Source: an uncultured Flavobacteriaceae bacterium
GTDB taxonomy: Bacteria; Bacteroidota; Bacteroidia; Flavobacteriales; Flavobacteriaceae
Assembly (NCBI GenBank): GCA_947494205.1
Contig: CANLUH010000016.1
Coordinates: forward strand, 30,188-94,187
Length of the DNA: 64,000 bases
Reading direction: 5' to 3'
Shown here piece by piece: positions 43,241 to 50,523 of this stretch. The position numbers were made by a program, and so were the translations under genes. The notes below the pieces were generated by a model, which saw nothing but the letters and a program-made list of their open reading frames with translations, did no database searches and was not told where the DNA came from. How positions within the stretch are numbered: the first letter of the stretch is position 1; each line of letters starts with the position of its first letter.

Positions 43241-44101
43241 TTAATGATTTAATGTTCCAGTATTTAATACAGGTGAAGCATCTTTATCGCCACATAGAAT
43301 GACCATTAAATTACTTACCATGGCAGCTTTACGCTCTTCATCTAACTCTACAATATTCTTTTTACCTAATTCCTCTAAAGCCATTTCTACCATGCTAACT
43401 GCACCTTCAACAATTTTATGTCTTGCTGCAACTATTGCTGTAGCTTGCTGGCGTTTTAGCATAGCGTTTGCTATTTCTTGAGCATAAGCCAAATAACCAA
43501 TTCGTGCTTCTAACACTTCTATTCCGGCAATAGATAAACGCTCATCTATTTCTCTCTCTAAAGCTTCACTTACTTCGTTAACACTAGAACGTAGTGTAAT
43601 ATCTTCTACATGTCCTTCGTCTGCAAAATTATCGTAAGGATACATACTCGCTAACTTTCTAACAGCTGCATCAGTTTGTACTCGAACAAAGTTTTCAAAA
43701 TTATCTACATCGAAAGCTGCTTTATAAGTATTGTGTACTCGCCAAACTAATATAGTACTAATCATTACTGGGTTTCCTAATTTATCATTTACTTTTAAAC
43801 GCTCACTATCAAAATTACTAGCTCTTAGCGATATTTTCTTTTTAGAATAAAAAGGATTCACCCAGTAAAATCCATTCTTCTTTATAGTGCCCACATATTT
43901 ACCAAATAACAATAGTACTCTAGAACCATTAGGTTGTACCATTAAAAATCCTGGTACTATAAACAAGATTAATATTAATAACAAAGCAAATTCTGGTTCT
44001 CCAGTAAATATTGCTGTAAAAACACTTCCAAAAACGATTAGTAAAAACACGAATAGCATAAGATATCCGTTAGCTGGGGTTATTATTTTTTCTTCTTTCA
44101 T
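43241..44101 (-). CDS. SPFH/band 7 domain membrane protein
   Basis: A 286-residue protein. Two membrane helices (YLMLFVFLLIVFGSVFTAIF and LLLILILFIVPGFLMV) precede the SPFH core: GSRVLLLFGKYVGTIKKNGFYWVNPF, LRASNFDSERLKVNDKLGNPVMIS, and a long C-terminal coiled-coil helix (RLSIAGIEVLEARIGYLAYAQEIANAMLKRQQATAIVAAR). SPFH proteins form membrane-associated rings or scaffolds that organise proteases and lipids. Downstream DUF4177 and ribbon-helix-helix genes complete the operon. Confidence 0.9.
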   Translation of the reverse strand: MKEEKIITPANGYLMLFVFLLIVFGSVFTAIFTGEPEFALLLILILFIVPGFLMVQPNGSRVLLLFGKYVGTIKKNGFYWVNPFYSKKKISLRASNFDSERLKVNDKLGNPVMISTILVWRVHNTYKAAFDVDNFENFVRVQTDAAVRKLASMYPYDNFADEGHVEDITLRSSVNEVSEALEREIDERLSIAGIEVLEARIGYLAYAQEIANAMLKRQQATAIVAARHKIVEGAVSMVEMALEELGKKNIVELDEERKAAMVSNLMVILCGDKDASPVLNTGTLNH

Positions 44102-44189
44102 AGTCGATTTATTTAAATTGATATTAAAATGATATCATAAAGATATATTATTTTTTTCATACTTCAAAATTTTTATAATAATTATAGTT

Positions 44190-44205
44190 TGGCACAAGTA
44201 TTGTA
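44190..44205 (+). promoter_or_regulatory. Sigma-54-like promoter, copy 1 (degenerate -12)
   Basis: TGGCAC, five bases, then TTGTA. The -24 GG (44191-44192) is perfect, but the -12 GC is GT (44203-44204), so this copy may be weak or inactive. Predicted start near 44216. Confidence 0.55.
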
Positions 44206-44229
44206 ATCTAGATAATGTAATTACTTACG

Positions 44230-44295
44230 ATGATTATTTTAAAGTGTGGTTACTTTAAACTGGGAGTAATAATTACCATATTTTTGGTTGGTTAA
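44230..44295 (+). CDS. 21-residue hydrophobic peptide, copy 1
   Basis: ATG at 44230 to TAA at 44295. The peptide starts MIILKCGYFKLG and ends VIITIFLVG: a short basic, cysteine-containing head, then a hydrophobic run long enough to enter but hardly span a membrane. Relative to the other two copies, residues differ only at position 5 (Lys or Arg) and 14 (Ile or Val); the Leu11 codon is CTG here, TTA and CTA in the others, a silent change. There is no Shine-Dalgarno sequence, which is usual in this phylum. Alternatively the unit is a non-coding RNA, because bases 44237-44258 also form a hairpin. Function unknown; a membrane-active or toxin-like peptide is one guess among several. Confidence 0.55.
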   Translation: MIILKCGYFKLGVIITIFLVG

Positions 44296-44301
44296 AAAAA
44301 G

Positions 44302-44332
44302 AAAGCATCTATTTTAATAGGTGCTTTTTCTA
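44302..44332 (+). terminator. Terminator of unit 1
   Basis: AAAGCATCTATT and AATAGGTGCTTT pair with a G-T, followed by TTC and TATTTTT. It begins 6 bases after the peptide stop. Confidence 0.75.
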
Positions 44333-44419
44333 TTTTTAAGATTATTTAATAACTAAAGACACTATTACTCTTTATTTTAACAACTATTTATGATAATGAT
44401 GATGCCATAATATATTTTT

Positions 44420-44435
44420 TGGCACAGAGATTGCT
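44420..44435 (+). promoter_or_regulatory. Sigma-54-type promoter, copy 2
   Basis: TTGGCACAGAGATTGCTTT (from 44419) matches the -24/-12 consensus TTGGCAC-N5-TTGC: GG at 44421-44422 and GC at 44433-44434 with exactly ten bases between. The predicted start is near 44446, 14 bases before the ATG. An NtrC-type activator would be needed. Confidence 0.8.
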
Positions 44436-44459
44436 TTATATAAAATATAATTACTTACA

Positions 44460-44525
44460 ATGATTATTTTAAAGTGTGGTTACTTTAAATTAGGAGTAGT
44501 AATTACCATATTTTTGGTTGGTTAG
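44460..44525 (+). CDS. 21-residue hydrophobic peptide, copy 2
   Basis: ATG at 44460, TAG ending at 44525. It starts MIILKCGYFKLG and ends VVITIFLVG. It is identical to copy 1 except Val for Ile at position 14; the Leu11 codon is TTA. The frame is bounded by a promoter 14-25 bases upstream of the ATG and a terminator starting 6 bases after the stop, so it fills nearly the whole predicted transcript of about 115 nt. This is the main argument that it is the gene product, though an RNA role is not excluded. Confidence 0.6.
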   Translation: MIILKCGYFKLGVVITIFLVG

Positions 44526-44530
44526 TTGAA

Positions 44531-44560
44531 AAAGCACCTATTTAGATAGGTGCTTTTTCT
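44531..44560 (+). terminator. Terminator of unit 2
   Basis: AAAGCACCTAT and ATAGGTGCTTT form a perfect 11-bp stem with a TTAG loop, followed by TTCTATTT. Confidence 0.85.
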
Positions 44561-44650
44561 ATTTAAATACTTTAACAAAATGTCTCCTAAAACTATTTAT
44601 TGCTTTTTTTAACAATGATTTATTATTTAACTCTTTCTAAAGAAATAGTT

Positions 44651-44666
44651 TGGCACGGAGATTGCT
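44651..44666 (+). promoter_or_regulatory. Sigma-54-type promoter, copy 3
   Basis: TTGGCACGGAGATTGCTTT matches the consensus TTGGCACG-N4-TTGC at every conserved base; GG at 44652-44653 and GC at 44664-44665. Predicted start near 44677. Confidence 0.85.
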
Positions 44667-44690
44667 TTATATAAAATGTAATTATTTACG

Positions 44691-44756
44691 ATGATTATTT
44701 TAAGGTGTGGTTACTTTAAACTAGGAGTAATAATTACCATATTTTTGGTTGGTTAG
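44691..44756 (+). CDS. 21-residue hydrophobic peptide, copy 3
   Basis: ATG at 44691, TAG ending at 44756. It starts MIILRCGYFKLG and ends VIITIFLVG. Arg replaces Lys at position 5, a conservative change, and the Leu11 codon is CTA. The A-to-G change behind Lys-to-Arg also turns an A-U pair of the internal hairpin into G-U, so both peptide and RNA structure tolerate it. The start, frame and length are the same as in the other two copies. Confidence 0.6.
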   Translation: MIILRCGYFKLGVIITIFLVG

Positions 44757-44761
44757 TTGAA

Positions 44762-44791
44762 AAAGCACCTATTTAGATAGGTGCTTTTTCC
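44762..44791 (+). terminator. Terminator of unit 3
   Basis: Same perfect stem as unit 2 (AAAGCACCTAT / ATAGGTGCTTT), followed by TTCCATTT. Confidence 0.85.
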
Positions 44792-44838
44792 ATTTAGATA
44801 CTTTAGTATATACGTCCTAAATTATTATTGTATTTTTT

Positions 44839-44863
44839 TTGTAATTAAAACAGCCTATCTTCG
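44839..44863 (+). promoter_or_regulatory. Promoter of the DUF6503-like gene
   Basis: TATCTTCG at 44856-44863 with TTG at 44839-44841. The gene starts 62 bases later. Confidence 0.4.
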
Positions 44864-44925
44864 ACGAAACTAGAATTAAACACTTTTAATTTTTAACAAT
44901 CAGAATATTATAAACCGACTGAAAC

Positions 44926-45750
44926 ATGAAAAACTATCTTAGTATTGCTGTAGTATTTTTAGCATTAGTGTCTTGCAAACAAAATGCAGAAACTACAGAT
45001 ACAAAAACGGAAACCCCAACTGAAACAATAACAGATTACGCTAAAGAAACACTAGATGTTAGTACCACTGTGTACCCAGAAAATATAACCAAAGTATTTA
45101 ATGCGCATGGTAGCATAGATAAATGGAATAAACTAGGGGCAGTAGTTTTCGAAATTGAAAAACCTGATGGTAATGAAAAAACAACAACAGCATTAAAAAG
45201 TAGAAAATCTTTAATAGAAACTAAAGATTATACTTTAGGATATAATGGAAAATATGCTTGGTTAGACGAACGTAAAGAGAAAGCATTATCAAGCCCTCCA
45301 AAATTTTACTACAACCTAATGTTTTATTTTTATGCTATGCCTTTTGTATTAGGAGACGATGGTATTACATACGAAAATGTAGCCCCTTTAACTTTTGAAG
45401 GTAAAACATATCCTGGTATTAAAATTTCTTACGAGAAAGGTGTTGGCGAATCTCCAGATGACGAATATATTTTATACTATGACCAAGACACTAATAAAAT
45501 GGCTTGGTTAGGCTATACTGTTACTTACTTTTCTAAAGAAAAAAGTACAGAATATAGCTTTATAAGATATACGGACTGGCAAACCGTAAACGGGTTTGTA
45601 TTACCTAAGACATTAGAATGGTATAAAGCTGACGGGTTTAAAATAGGGGAAAAACGTAACGCTATGAACTTTGTTAATGTTTCAGTATTAAAAACAGCAC
45701 CAAATGATAGCTTCTTTGAAAAAACTGAAAACGGAGTGGTTTCAGAATAA
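44926..45750 (+). CDS. DUF6503-like lipoprotein
   Basis: A 274-residue protein with lipobox LVSC near residue 17. After a Thr/Glu-rich linker, FNAHGSIDKWNKLGAVVFEIEKPDG and GYNGKYAWLDERKEKALSSPPKFYYNLMFYFYAMPFVLGDDG follow the pattern of flavobacterial envelope proteins grouped in DUF6503. A beta-rich LolA/LppX-like fold is suggested by YPGIKISYEKG, ILYYDQDTNKMAWLGYTV and VNGFVLPKTLEWYKADG. Function unknown. It follows the three small repeat units but has its own promoter box and no sign of a link to them. Confidence 0.7.
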   Translation: MKNYLSIAVVFLALVSCKQNAETTDTKTETPTETITDYAKETLDVSTTVYPENITKVFNAHGSIDKWNKLGAVVFEIEKPDGNEKTTTALKSRKSLIETKDYTLGYNGKYAWLDERKEKALSSPPKFYYNLMFYFYAMPFVLGDDGITYENVAPLTFEGKTYPGIKISYEKGVGESPDDEYILYYDQDTNKMAWLGYTVTYFSKEKSTEYSFIRYTDWQTVNGFVLPKTLEWYKADGFKIGEKRNAMNFVNVSVLKTAPNDSFFEKTENGVVSE

Positions 45751-45771
45751 TATACAATCTATCTTAAACAT

Positions 45772-45806
45772 AAAAAAAGCGATTCCAAATGGAATCGCTT
45801 TTTTTA
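45772..45806. terminator. Bidirectional terminator
   Basis: A run, GCGATTCC, loop, GGAATCGC, T run, between converging genes. Confidence 0.85.
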
Positions 45807-45826
45807 TAGCTATATTCTTTAATCTA

Positions 45827-47128
45827 TTATTGATTCTTATATTTATTAGAATAACGCTTATAAAGTTCTGTTTGGTGAGATTCTAAACTTAAATCTCTTC
45901 CTTCAATAAAGGCCTTAATTAGTTTATTTGTTCTCATATCTAAAGCATCTCCTTCGCTTATAAAAAGCGTAGCATCTTTACCAACTTCTAAAGAACCAAC
46001 TTTATCATCTACACCTAGAATTTTAGCAGTATTTAAAGTGATTAAACTTAAAGCTTCTTCTTTAGTTAAACCATAAGCAGCACAAGTTCCTGCCAAAAAC
46101 GGAAGGTTACGAGTGTTCATACGCTCCATTTGCCCTGCATTTTCTAAACCAACTAAAACACCTGCTTTAACCAAATCGTTAGCCAGCCTGAATGGCGCAT
46201 CATAATCTGAATCATCAGTAACTGGCTCAGAATGCACACGTTTTAACAATACAGGTACGTTATGTTGCTTTAAAATATTTGTAGTTAAATCTGCCTCATA
46301 ACCACCAATAATAACTATGTTTTTAACATTATGTTCCTTAAAAAAGGTTACTGCATCTGTAATTCCTTTTTCATAACCAACATGAATATATAGTTTTTTA
46401 GAACCATTAAATATACCATCTAATGCTTCAAAAGGTAAATGTCTTGGTGTTTTATTACTAGAATTATACGCTTTACTTTCTTTAAAATAATTAGCTATAG
46501 CTTCAACTTGTTCTTTATAGTTTTTATTTATTTTTAAAGCTGCAGGTTCTCCTAACCACCAACGTCCTCTAGAAAAAGGGCTTGGCCAGTTTAAATGGAT
46601 TCCATCATCTTTTTTAATTGCAGCATCTTCCCAATTCCAAGCATCTAGCTGTACTACAGACGATGTTCCTGAAATACGACCACCACGTGGTGTAATTTGC
46701 GCCATTAACACACCATTTGGACGCATAGACTCTACTACTTTAGATTCTGTGTTGTATGCAATTAAACTACGTATGTGCGGATTCATCACCCCTACCTCAT
46801 CGTTATCTTGTGTTGCTCTTACAGCATCAATCTCTACTAAACCTAATGTAGAGTTTGGCGCAATAAATCCAGGATAAACATGCTTTCCTTTAGCATTTAT
46901 AGTTTGTCCTATTCTTGCTATTTTCGAGTTAGCACTACCAACAAATGTTAGTTTACCGTTTTCGAACATTATTAATGCATTTTCTATAACTTCTCCATTA
47001 CCTAAATGCGCTGTTGCACCTTCTATAGAGACCCCTTGCATTTGTTTCTTTGCAGGAGTTTGTTGGGCTATTACTATTGAAGTAAATAGTAAAGCCACTG
47101 CTAGTATATGTATTTTCAAATATTTCAT
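45827..47128 (-). CDS. Secreted amidohydrolase family protein, short paralogue
   Basis: A 433-residue protein with a signal peptide (ILAVALLFTSIVIAQ). GKHVYPGFIAPNSTLGLVEID replaces the usual PGxIDxHxH, so the first metal-binding histidines are missing. The C-terminal AAYGLTKEEALSLITLNTAKILGVDDKVGSLEVGKDATLFI is typical of the composite domain of the amidohydrolase superfamily. A metal site seems incomplete, so it may be a non-catalytic or differently acting partner of the larger gene beside it. Confidence 0.85.
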   Translation of the reverse strand: MKYLKIHILAVALLFTSIVIAQQTPAKKQMQGVSIEGATAHLGNGEVIENALIMFENGKLTFVGSANSKIARIGQTINAKGKHVYPGFIAPNSTLGLVEIDAVRATQDNDEVGVMNPHIRSLIAYNTESKVVESMRPNGVLMAQITPRGGRISGTSSVVQLDAWNWEDAAIKKDDGIHLNWPSPFSRGRWWLGEPAALKINKNYKEQVEAIANYFKESKAYNSSNKTPRHLPFEALDGIFNGSKKLYIHVGYEKGITDAVTFFKEHNVKNIVIIGGYEADLTTNILKQHNVPVLLKRVHSEPVTDDSDYDAPFRLANDLVKAGVLVGLENAGQMERMNTRNLPFLAGTCAAYGLTKEEALSLITLNTAKILGVDDKVGSLEVGKDATLFISEGDALDMRTNKLIKAFIEGRDLSLESHQTELYKRYSNKYKNQ

Positions 47129-47170
47129 TTTAATAATTGTTTTAATTGTGAAACTTGATTTTTATTTAGA

Positions 47171-50167
47171 TTAAAAATCTGTATCACAGTGAAAATGTGC
47201 TTTAACTTTCTTTTCAATAGGTTTTGTTTTTAACCCTTTATTTTTAGCTTGAAGCATTAATGTCGTTAATTCGTTCTTTTCTTGCTTCAATTCTTGTCTT
47301 AATTTTGCATCTCTATTAATATCAAAATACGTAACACCATCTATAATAGTACGCTCTGCTTTTGCATAAATAGATAATGGATTATCGCTCCATAATACCA
47401 AATCTGCATCTTTACCAGTTTTAACACTACCAACACGATCATCTATGTGTAATAACTTTGCAGGGTTTAAGGTTACAAACTTCCAAGCGTCCTCTTCACT
47501 AATATTTCCGTATTTAACAGACTTTGCTGCCTCTTGATTTAAGCGTCTAGACATTTCAGAATCATCACTATTAATTGCTACCGTAACTCCAGCATTATGC
47601 ATAATGGCTGCATTAAAAGGAATGGCATCATTTACTTCATATTTATAGGCCCACCAATCGCTAAACGTAGAACCACCAACACCATGTTTCTTCATTTTAT
47701 CTGCTACTTTGTAACCTTCTAAAATATGTGTAAACGTATTAATATTAAAGTTAAACTGTTCTGCAACCTTCATTAACATGTTAATCTCACTTTGTACATA
47801 AGAGTGACAGCTAATAAAACGTTCTTTATTTAAAATCTCTGCTAATGTTTCTAACTCGGTATCCTTACGATAAGGCTTTCCGCTTTTCTTTAAAGCATCA
47901 TACTCTTTAGCACGTTGAAAATAATCTATATACACCTGCTCTACTCCCATTCTTGTCTGTGGGAAACGTGTTCTAGCATTATCTCCCCAATTACTTTGCT
48001 TTACATTTTCACCTAAAGCAAATTTTATAAACTTAGGAGAATTCTTATAAATTAAATTATCTGCAGACTCTCCCCATTTTAATTTTATAATTGCAGAACG
48101 CCCACCAATTGGGTTTGCTGAACCATGTAAAATTTGAATAGACGTAACACCTCCAGCTAAGTTGCGGTAAATATTAATATCCTCTGGATTAATAACATCT
48201 TCAATAGTTACTTCAGCTGTAGAATTATGCCCAGATTCGTTAACAGAAGAGGTTGCAATATGTGCATGTTCATCTATAATCCCAGAGGTTAAGTGTTTTC
48301 CTGTTCCATCCACAACAGTAGCTCCAGAAGCACTTAAGTTAGTTCCTATTTTAGATATTTTACCATTTTTAATTAAAACATCTGTATTTTTAAGAATCCC
48401 TTCTTTTTCGTTGGTCCAAACCGTTACATTTTTAAACAGTACCGTTTCTTGTTTTGGCAAAGTTTTAAAACCATAAGCCATGTTAGGGAATGTTACGGGG
48501 TATTCTTTTTTAGCATCAGCTACTTTAGCATCTCCTTTTTTAGAAGTAGCGTCTTTCTTTTTATCATCTGTCTTCTTCTCCTCTTTCTCTTTCTTCTTAG
48601 CATAAAATGTCATTTCGTTTCCATTAGGGAAATATGCCTTTCCGCTAAAGCTATTGGTATCTAAAACATTAGACACTATTCTAACAAATTCTTGCTTCGT
48701 TGTATCTAAAGACGAGAATGTTAAGTTCATCCAATCGTCTTTAAAGCTAATTCTAGATCCTAAAGAAATACTGTCGCTCATAACTTTAGCTTTCAGTTTT
48801 TCGGGAGCACCAGAGATAGATAAATCGTAATCGTTATTACCTAACTTAAATGTATAATCTCCTCTAATATCTGTTACATCCATAGGAGACAATTCATTTT
48901 TAACACCAGTAACCCAGTTTTGATGAATCTTAGTCCCTTTCTCAAATAAATCTCCAGAAGTAATTAAAAAGTTAGCATAAGCACCTGTTTTTAAAGTACC
49001 AATGCTATTACTTTTACCTATAATTTGTGCAGGAACGGTTGTTAAAGCCGCTAAAGCTTTCTCTTTACTTAATCCCGCTTTAATAGCTTTTAAAAGGTTA
49101 GGCATTAACTCTTTTGCAGACTTTAATTTATAGGTAGATAGTGCAAATGTTACACCGTTATCTGCTAAAACTTTTGGGTTAGACGGCTTTTGTTTCCATT
49201 TACGTAAATCTGCTAAATTAACAGAACGTGCTAAAAACGGGTCTTCCATATCGTAAGCAACAGGGAAATTTAAAGGAATAATAAACTTTGCATTAGTTGC
49301 TTTTATGTCTTTAATATTTTCGTATTCATCACCACCACCAACAAACACATATTGTGTATTAAATTGATCACCAATTTTATCGAAACGTAAAGCATTTATT
49401 TTACTCCCCGCTTCCATAATTTGTACTAAGTTCTTATTTTCTAAAAATGCTTCTAGTGCTCTATCTTTCTCTTTAATATTACCTTTAGCATACCAATCGG
49501 CATCATAATTTACTTGACGTAACAGTGCCATAGTTCCCATTAAAGATGTTGGGTAAGCCTGTCTAGACGTATTACTCTTTCTAGTTCCAGAATACTGTAC
49601 AGAACGTTGCGATAATATTCTGTTAGCATTAGTGCCTTCTGTATTTAAAGCAATAAGTGCTCCTGTACCACGAATAATACCATCTTCTATATGGGTATTT
49701 ACAACTCCAAAACCAGCTTTTTGTAATTCTTTCGCTTTTTTAGAATCGAAACTATATAAATCTATAGCATCCTTATCGGGTCTAATATGATCGTTCCAAT
49801 AATAACCTTCTCTACTTGCATCGTATTGTGGAGAACGAGAACCGCCTGTTTGTCTACTTGGCTTTTTAACACCAAACGTAGAATAAATATCTATAAACGA
49901 AGGGTAGATACTTTTACCAGAAACGTCTACAGTAATACAGTTTTTAGGTATAGTAACATTAGCTCCTGTAGAAACGACCTTACCATCTTTAATTAATAAT
50001 GTTCCTTTCTCTATAATTTGCGTAGGGGACACATAAATTTTCGCATTAGTAAATGCGGTGTAATTAGCATTACTTGTTTTTACACCATTGTTTTTAGGTA
50101 CATTCTCCTGTGCCTGTAGTATAAAACCACACAACAAAAGAACGAACATTAAATAGTTTTTAATCAT
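47171..50167 (-). CDS. Secreted double amidohydrolase family protein
   Basis: A 998-residue protein with signal peptide (YLMFVLLLCGFILQAQ). It contains two amidohydrolase-like halves. The N-terminal half (about 30-430) has GKSIYPSFIDIYSTFGVK without metal histidines. After a Lys-rich linker, the C-terminal half has GKHLTSGIIDEHAHIATSSV (HxH metal ligands), FISCHSYVQSEINMLMKV, FTHILEGYKVADKMKKHG, and INSDDSEMSRRLNQEAAK with the catalytic Asp. So only the C-terminal half appears active. Cyclic amides, dipeptides or similar are possible substrates. It lies 42 bases upstream of the short paralogue, likely one operon. Confidence 0.88.
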   Translation of the reverse strand: MIKNYLMFVLLLCGFILQAQENVPKNNGVKTSNANYTAFTNAKIYVSPTQIIEKGTLLIKDGKVVSTGANVTIPKNCITVDVSGKSIYPSFIDIYSTFGVKKPSRQTGGSRSPQYDASREGYYWNDHIRPDKDAIDLYSFDSKKAKELQKAGFGVVNTHIEDGIIRGTGALIALNTEGTNANRILSQRSVQYSGTRKSNTSRQAYPTSLMGTMALLRQVNYDADWYAKGNIKEKDRALEAFLENKNLVQIMEAGSKINALRFDKIGDQFNTQYVFVGGGDEYENIKDIKATNAKFIIPLNFPVAYDMEDPFLARSVNLADLRKWKQKPSNPKVLADNGVTFALSTYKLKSAKELMPNLLKAIKAGLSKEKALAALTTVPAQIIGKSNSIGTLKTGAYANFLITSGDLFEKGTKIHQNWVTGVKNELSPMDVTDIRGDYTFKLGNNDYDLSISGAPEKLKAKVMSDSISLGSRISFKDDWMNLTFSSLDTTKQEFVRIVSNVLDTNSFSGKAYFPNGNEMTFYAKKKEKEEKKTDDKKKDATSKKGDAKVADAKKEYPVTFPNMAYGFKTLPKQETVLFKNVTVWTNEKEGILKNTDVLIKNGKISKIGTNLSASGATVVDGTGKHLTSGIIDEHAHIATSSVNESGHNSTAEVTIEDVINPEDINIYRNLAGGVTSIQILHGSANPIGGRSAIIKLKWGESADNLIYKNSPKFIKFALGENVKQSNWGDNARTRFPQTRMGVEQVYIDYFQRAKEYDALKKSGKPYRKDTELETLAEILNKERFISCHSYVQSEINMLMKVAEQFNFNINTFTHILEGYKVADKMKKHGVGGSTFSDWWAYKYEVNDAIPFNAAIMHNAGVTVAINSDDSEMSRRLNQEAAKSVKYGNISEEDAWKFVTLNPAKLLHIDDRVGSVKTGKDADLVLWSDNPLSIYAKAERTIIDGVTYFDINRDAKLRQELKQEKNELTTLMLQAKNKGLKTKPIEKKVKAHFHCDTDF

Positions 50168-50523
50168 AAGTTAGTTTGATAAATGAATTTTGAAGCTTAA
50201 AGATAATGATAAGCAGTAATTAATAAGAAATTAACACTTCTTTTAACATTCTATTATGGAAATTATACCATTTCTCTTTTAGAAAATTGTTATAATAAAA
50301 AAAGATATCAGATTATCCCCTTTGTTTCATAATACTACTTATAATGTCATGCTTAACTTGTTTCGGCATCACATAACACTTAAAAATAGAGATGTTTCAT
50401 TGTGAGAACCTGAAATGCAAAGCATTCATGAATACCCATATTGAAAATAATAAAGACATAAACTAAACAAGTTCAGGTTGACGGTAGACTTTAGGATTGA
50501 TTACAAATATTAAATAAAAAATA
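50168..50523. other. Intergenic region of 356 bp
   Basis: No gene is seen. It holds the imperfect inverted repeat listed separately (50346-50482) and otherwise AT-rich sequence. Confidence 0.6.
50346..50482. repeat. REP-like or MITE-like imperfect inverted repeat
   Basis: GTCATGCTTAACTTGTTT at 50346-50363 and AAACAAGTTCAGGTTGAC at 50465-50482 are inverted repeats matching at 15 of 18 positions, about 100 bases apart. The ends recall a GTCA-CCTGAAC-TTGTTT motif that I remember as common between genes in flavobacteria, but this is memory and not a search result. Confidence 0.45.

Larger units (their letters stand above)
44188..44330 (+). repeat. Promoter-peptide-terminator unit, copy 1
   Basis: The first of three tandem units. 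Similarity to units 2 and 3 begins at TTTGGCAC and ends with the terminator. Bases outside it do not match the other spacers. It is the most divergent of the three, mainly in the -12 element and the leader. Confidence 0.9.
44418..44560 (+). repeat. Promoter-peptide-terminator unit, copy 2
   Basis: The second unit, 230 bases from the first. Its leader TTTATATAAAAT is shared exactly with copy 3. Confidence 0.9.
44649..44791 (+). repeat. Promoter-peptide-terminator unit, copy 3
   Basis: The third unit, 231 bases from the second, closest to copy 2. Confidence 0.9.

Noticed and set aside
44188..44791. CRISPR array or insertion sequence for the three repeats
   Set aside because: Only three long units with internal promoters and terminators, no cas genes, no terminal inverted repeats and no transposase.
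48449..48664. Plus-strand frame with hydrophobic Phe/Ile/Leu-rich product inside the large amidohydrolase
   Set aside because: It mirrors the Lys-rich linker of the minus-strand gene (AAA and GAA codons read as TTT and TTC), so the hydrophobic look is an artefact.
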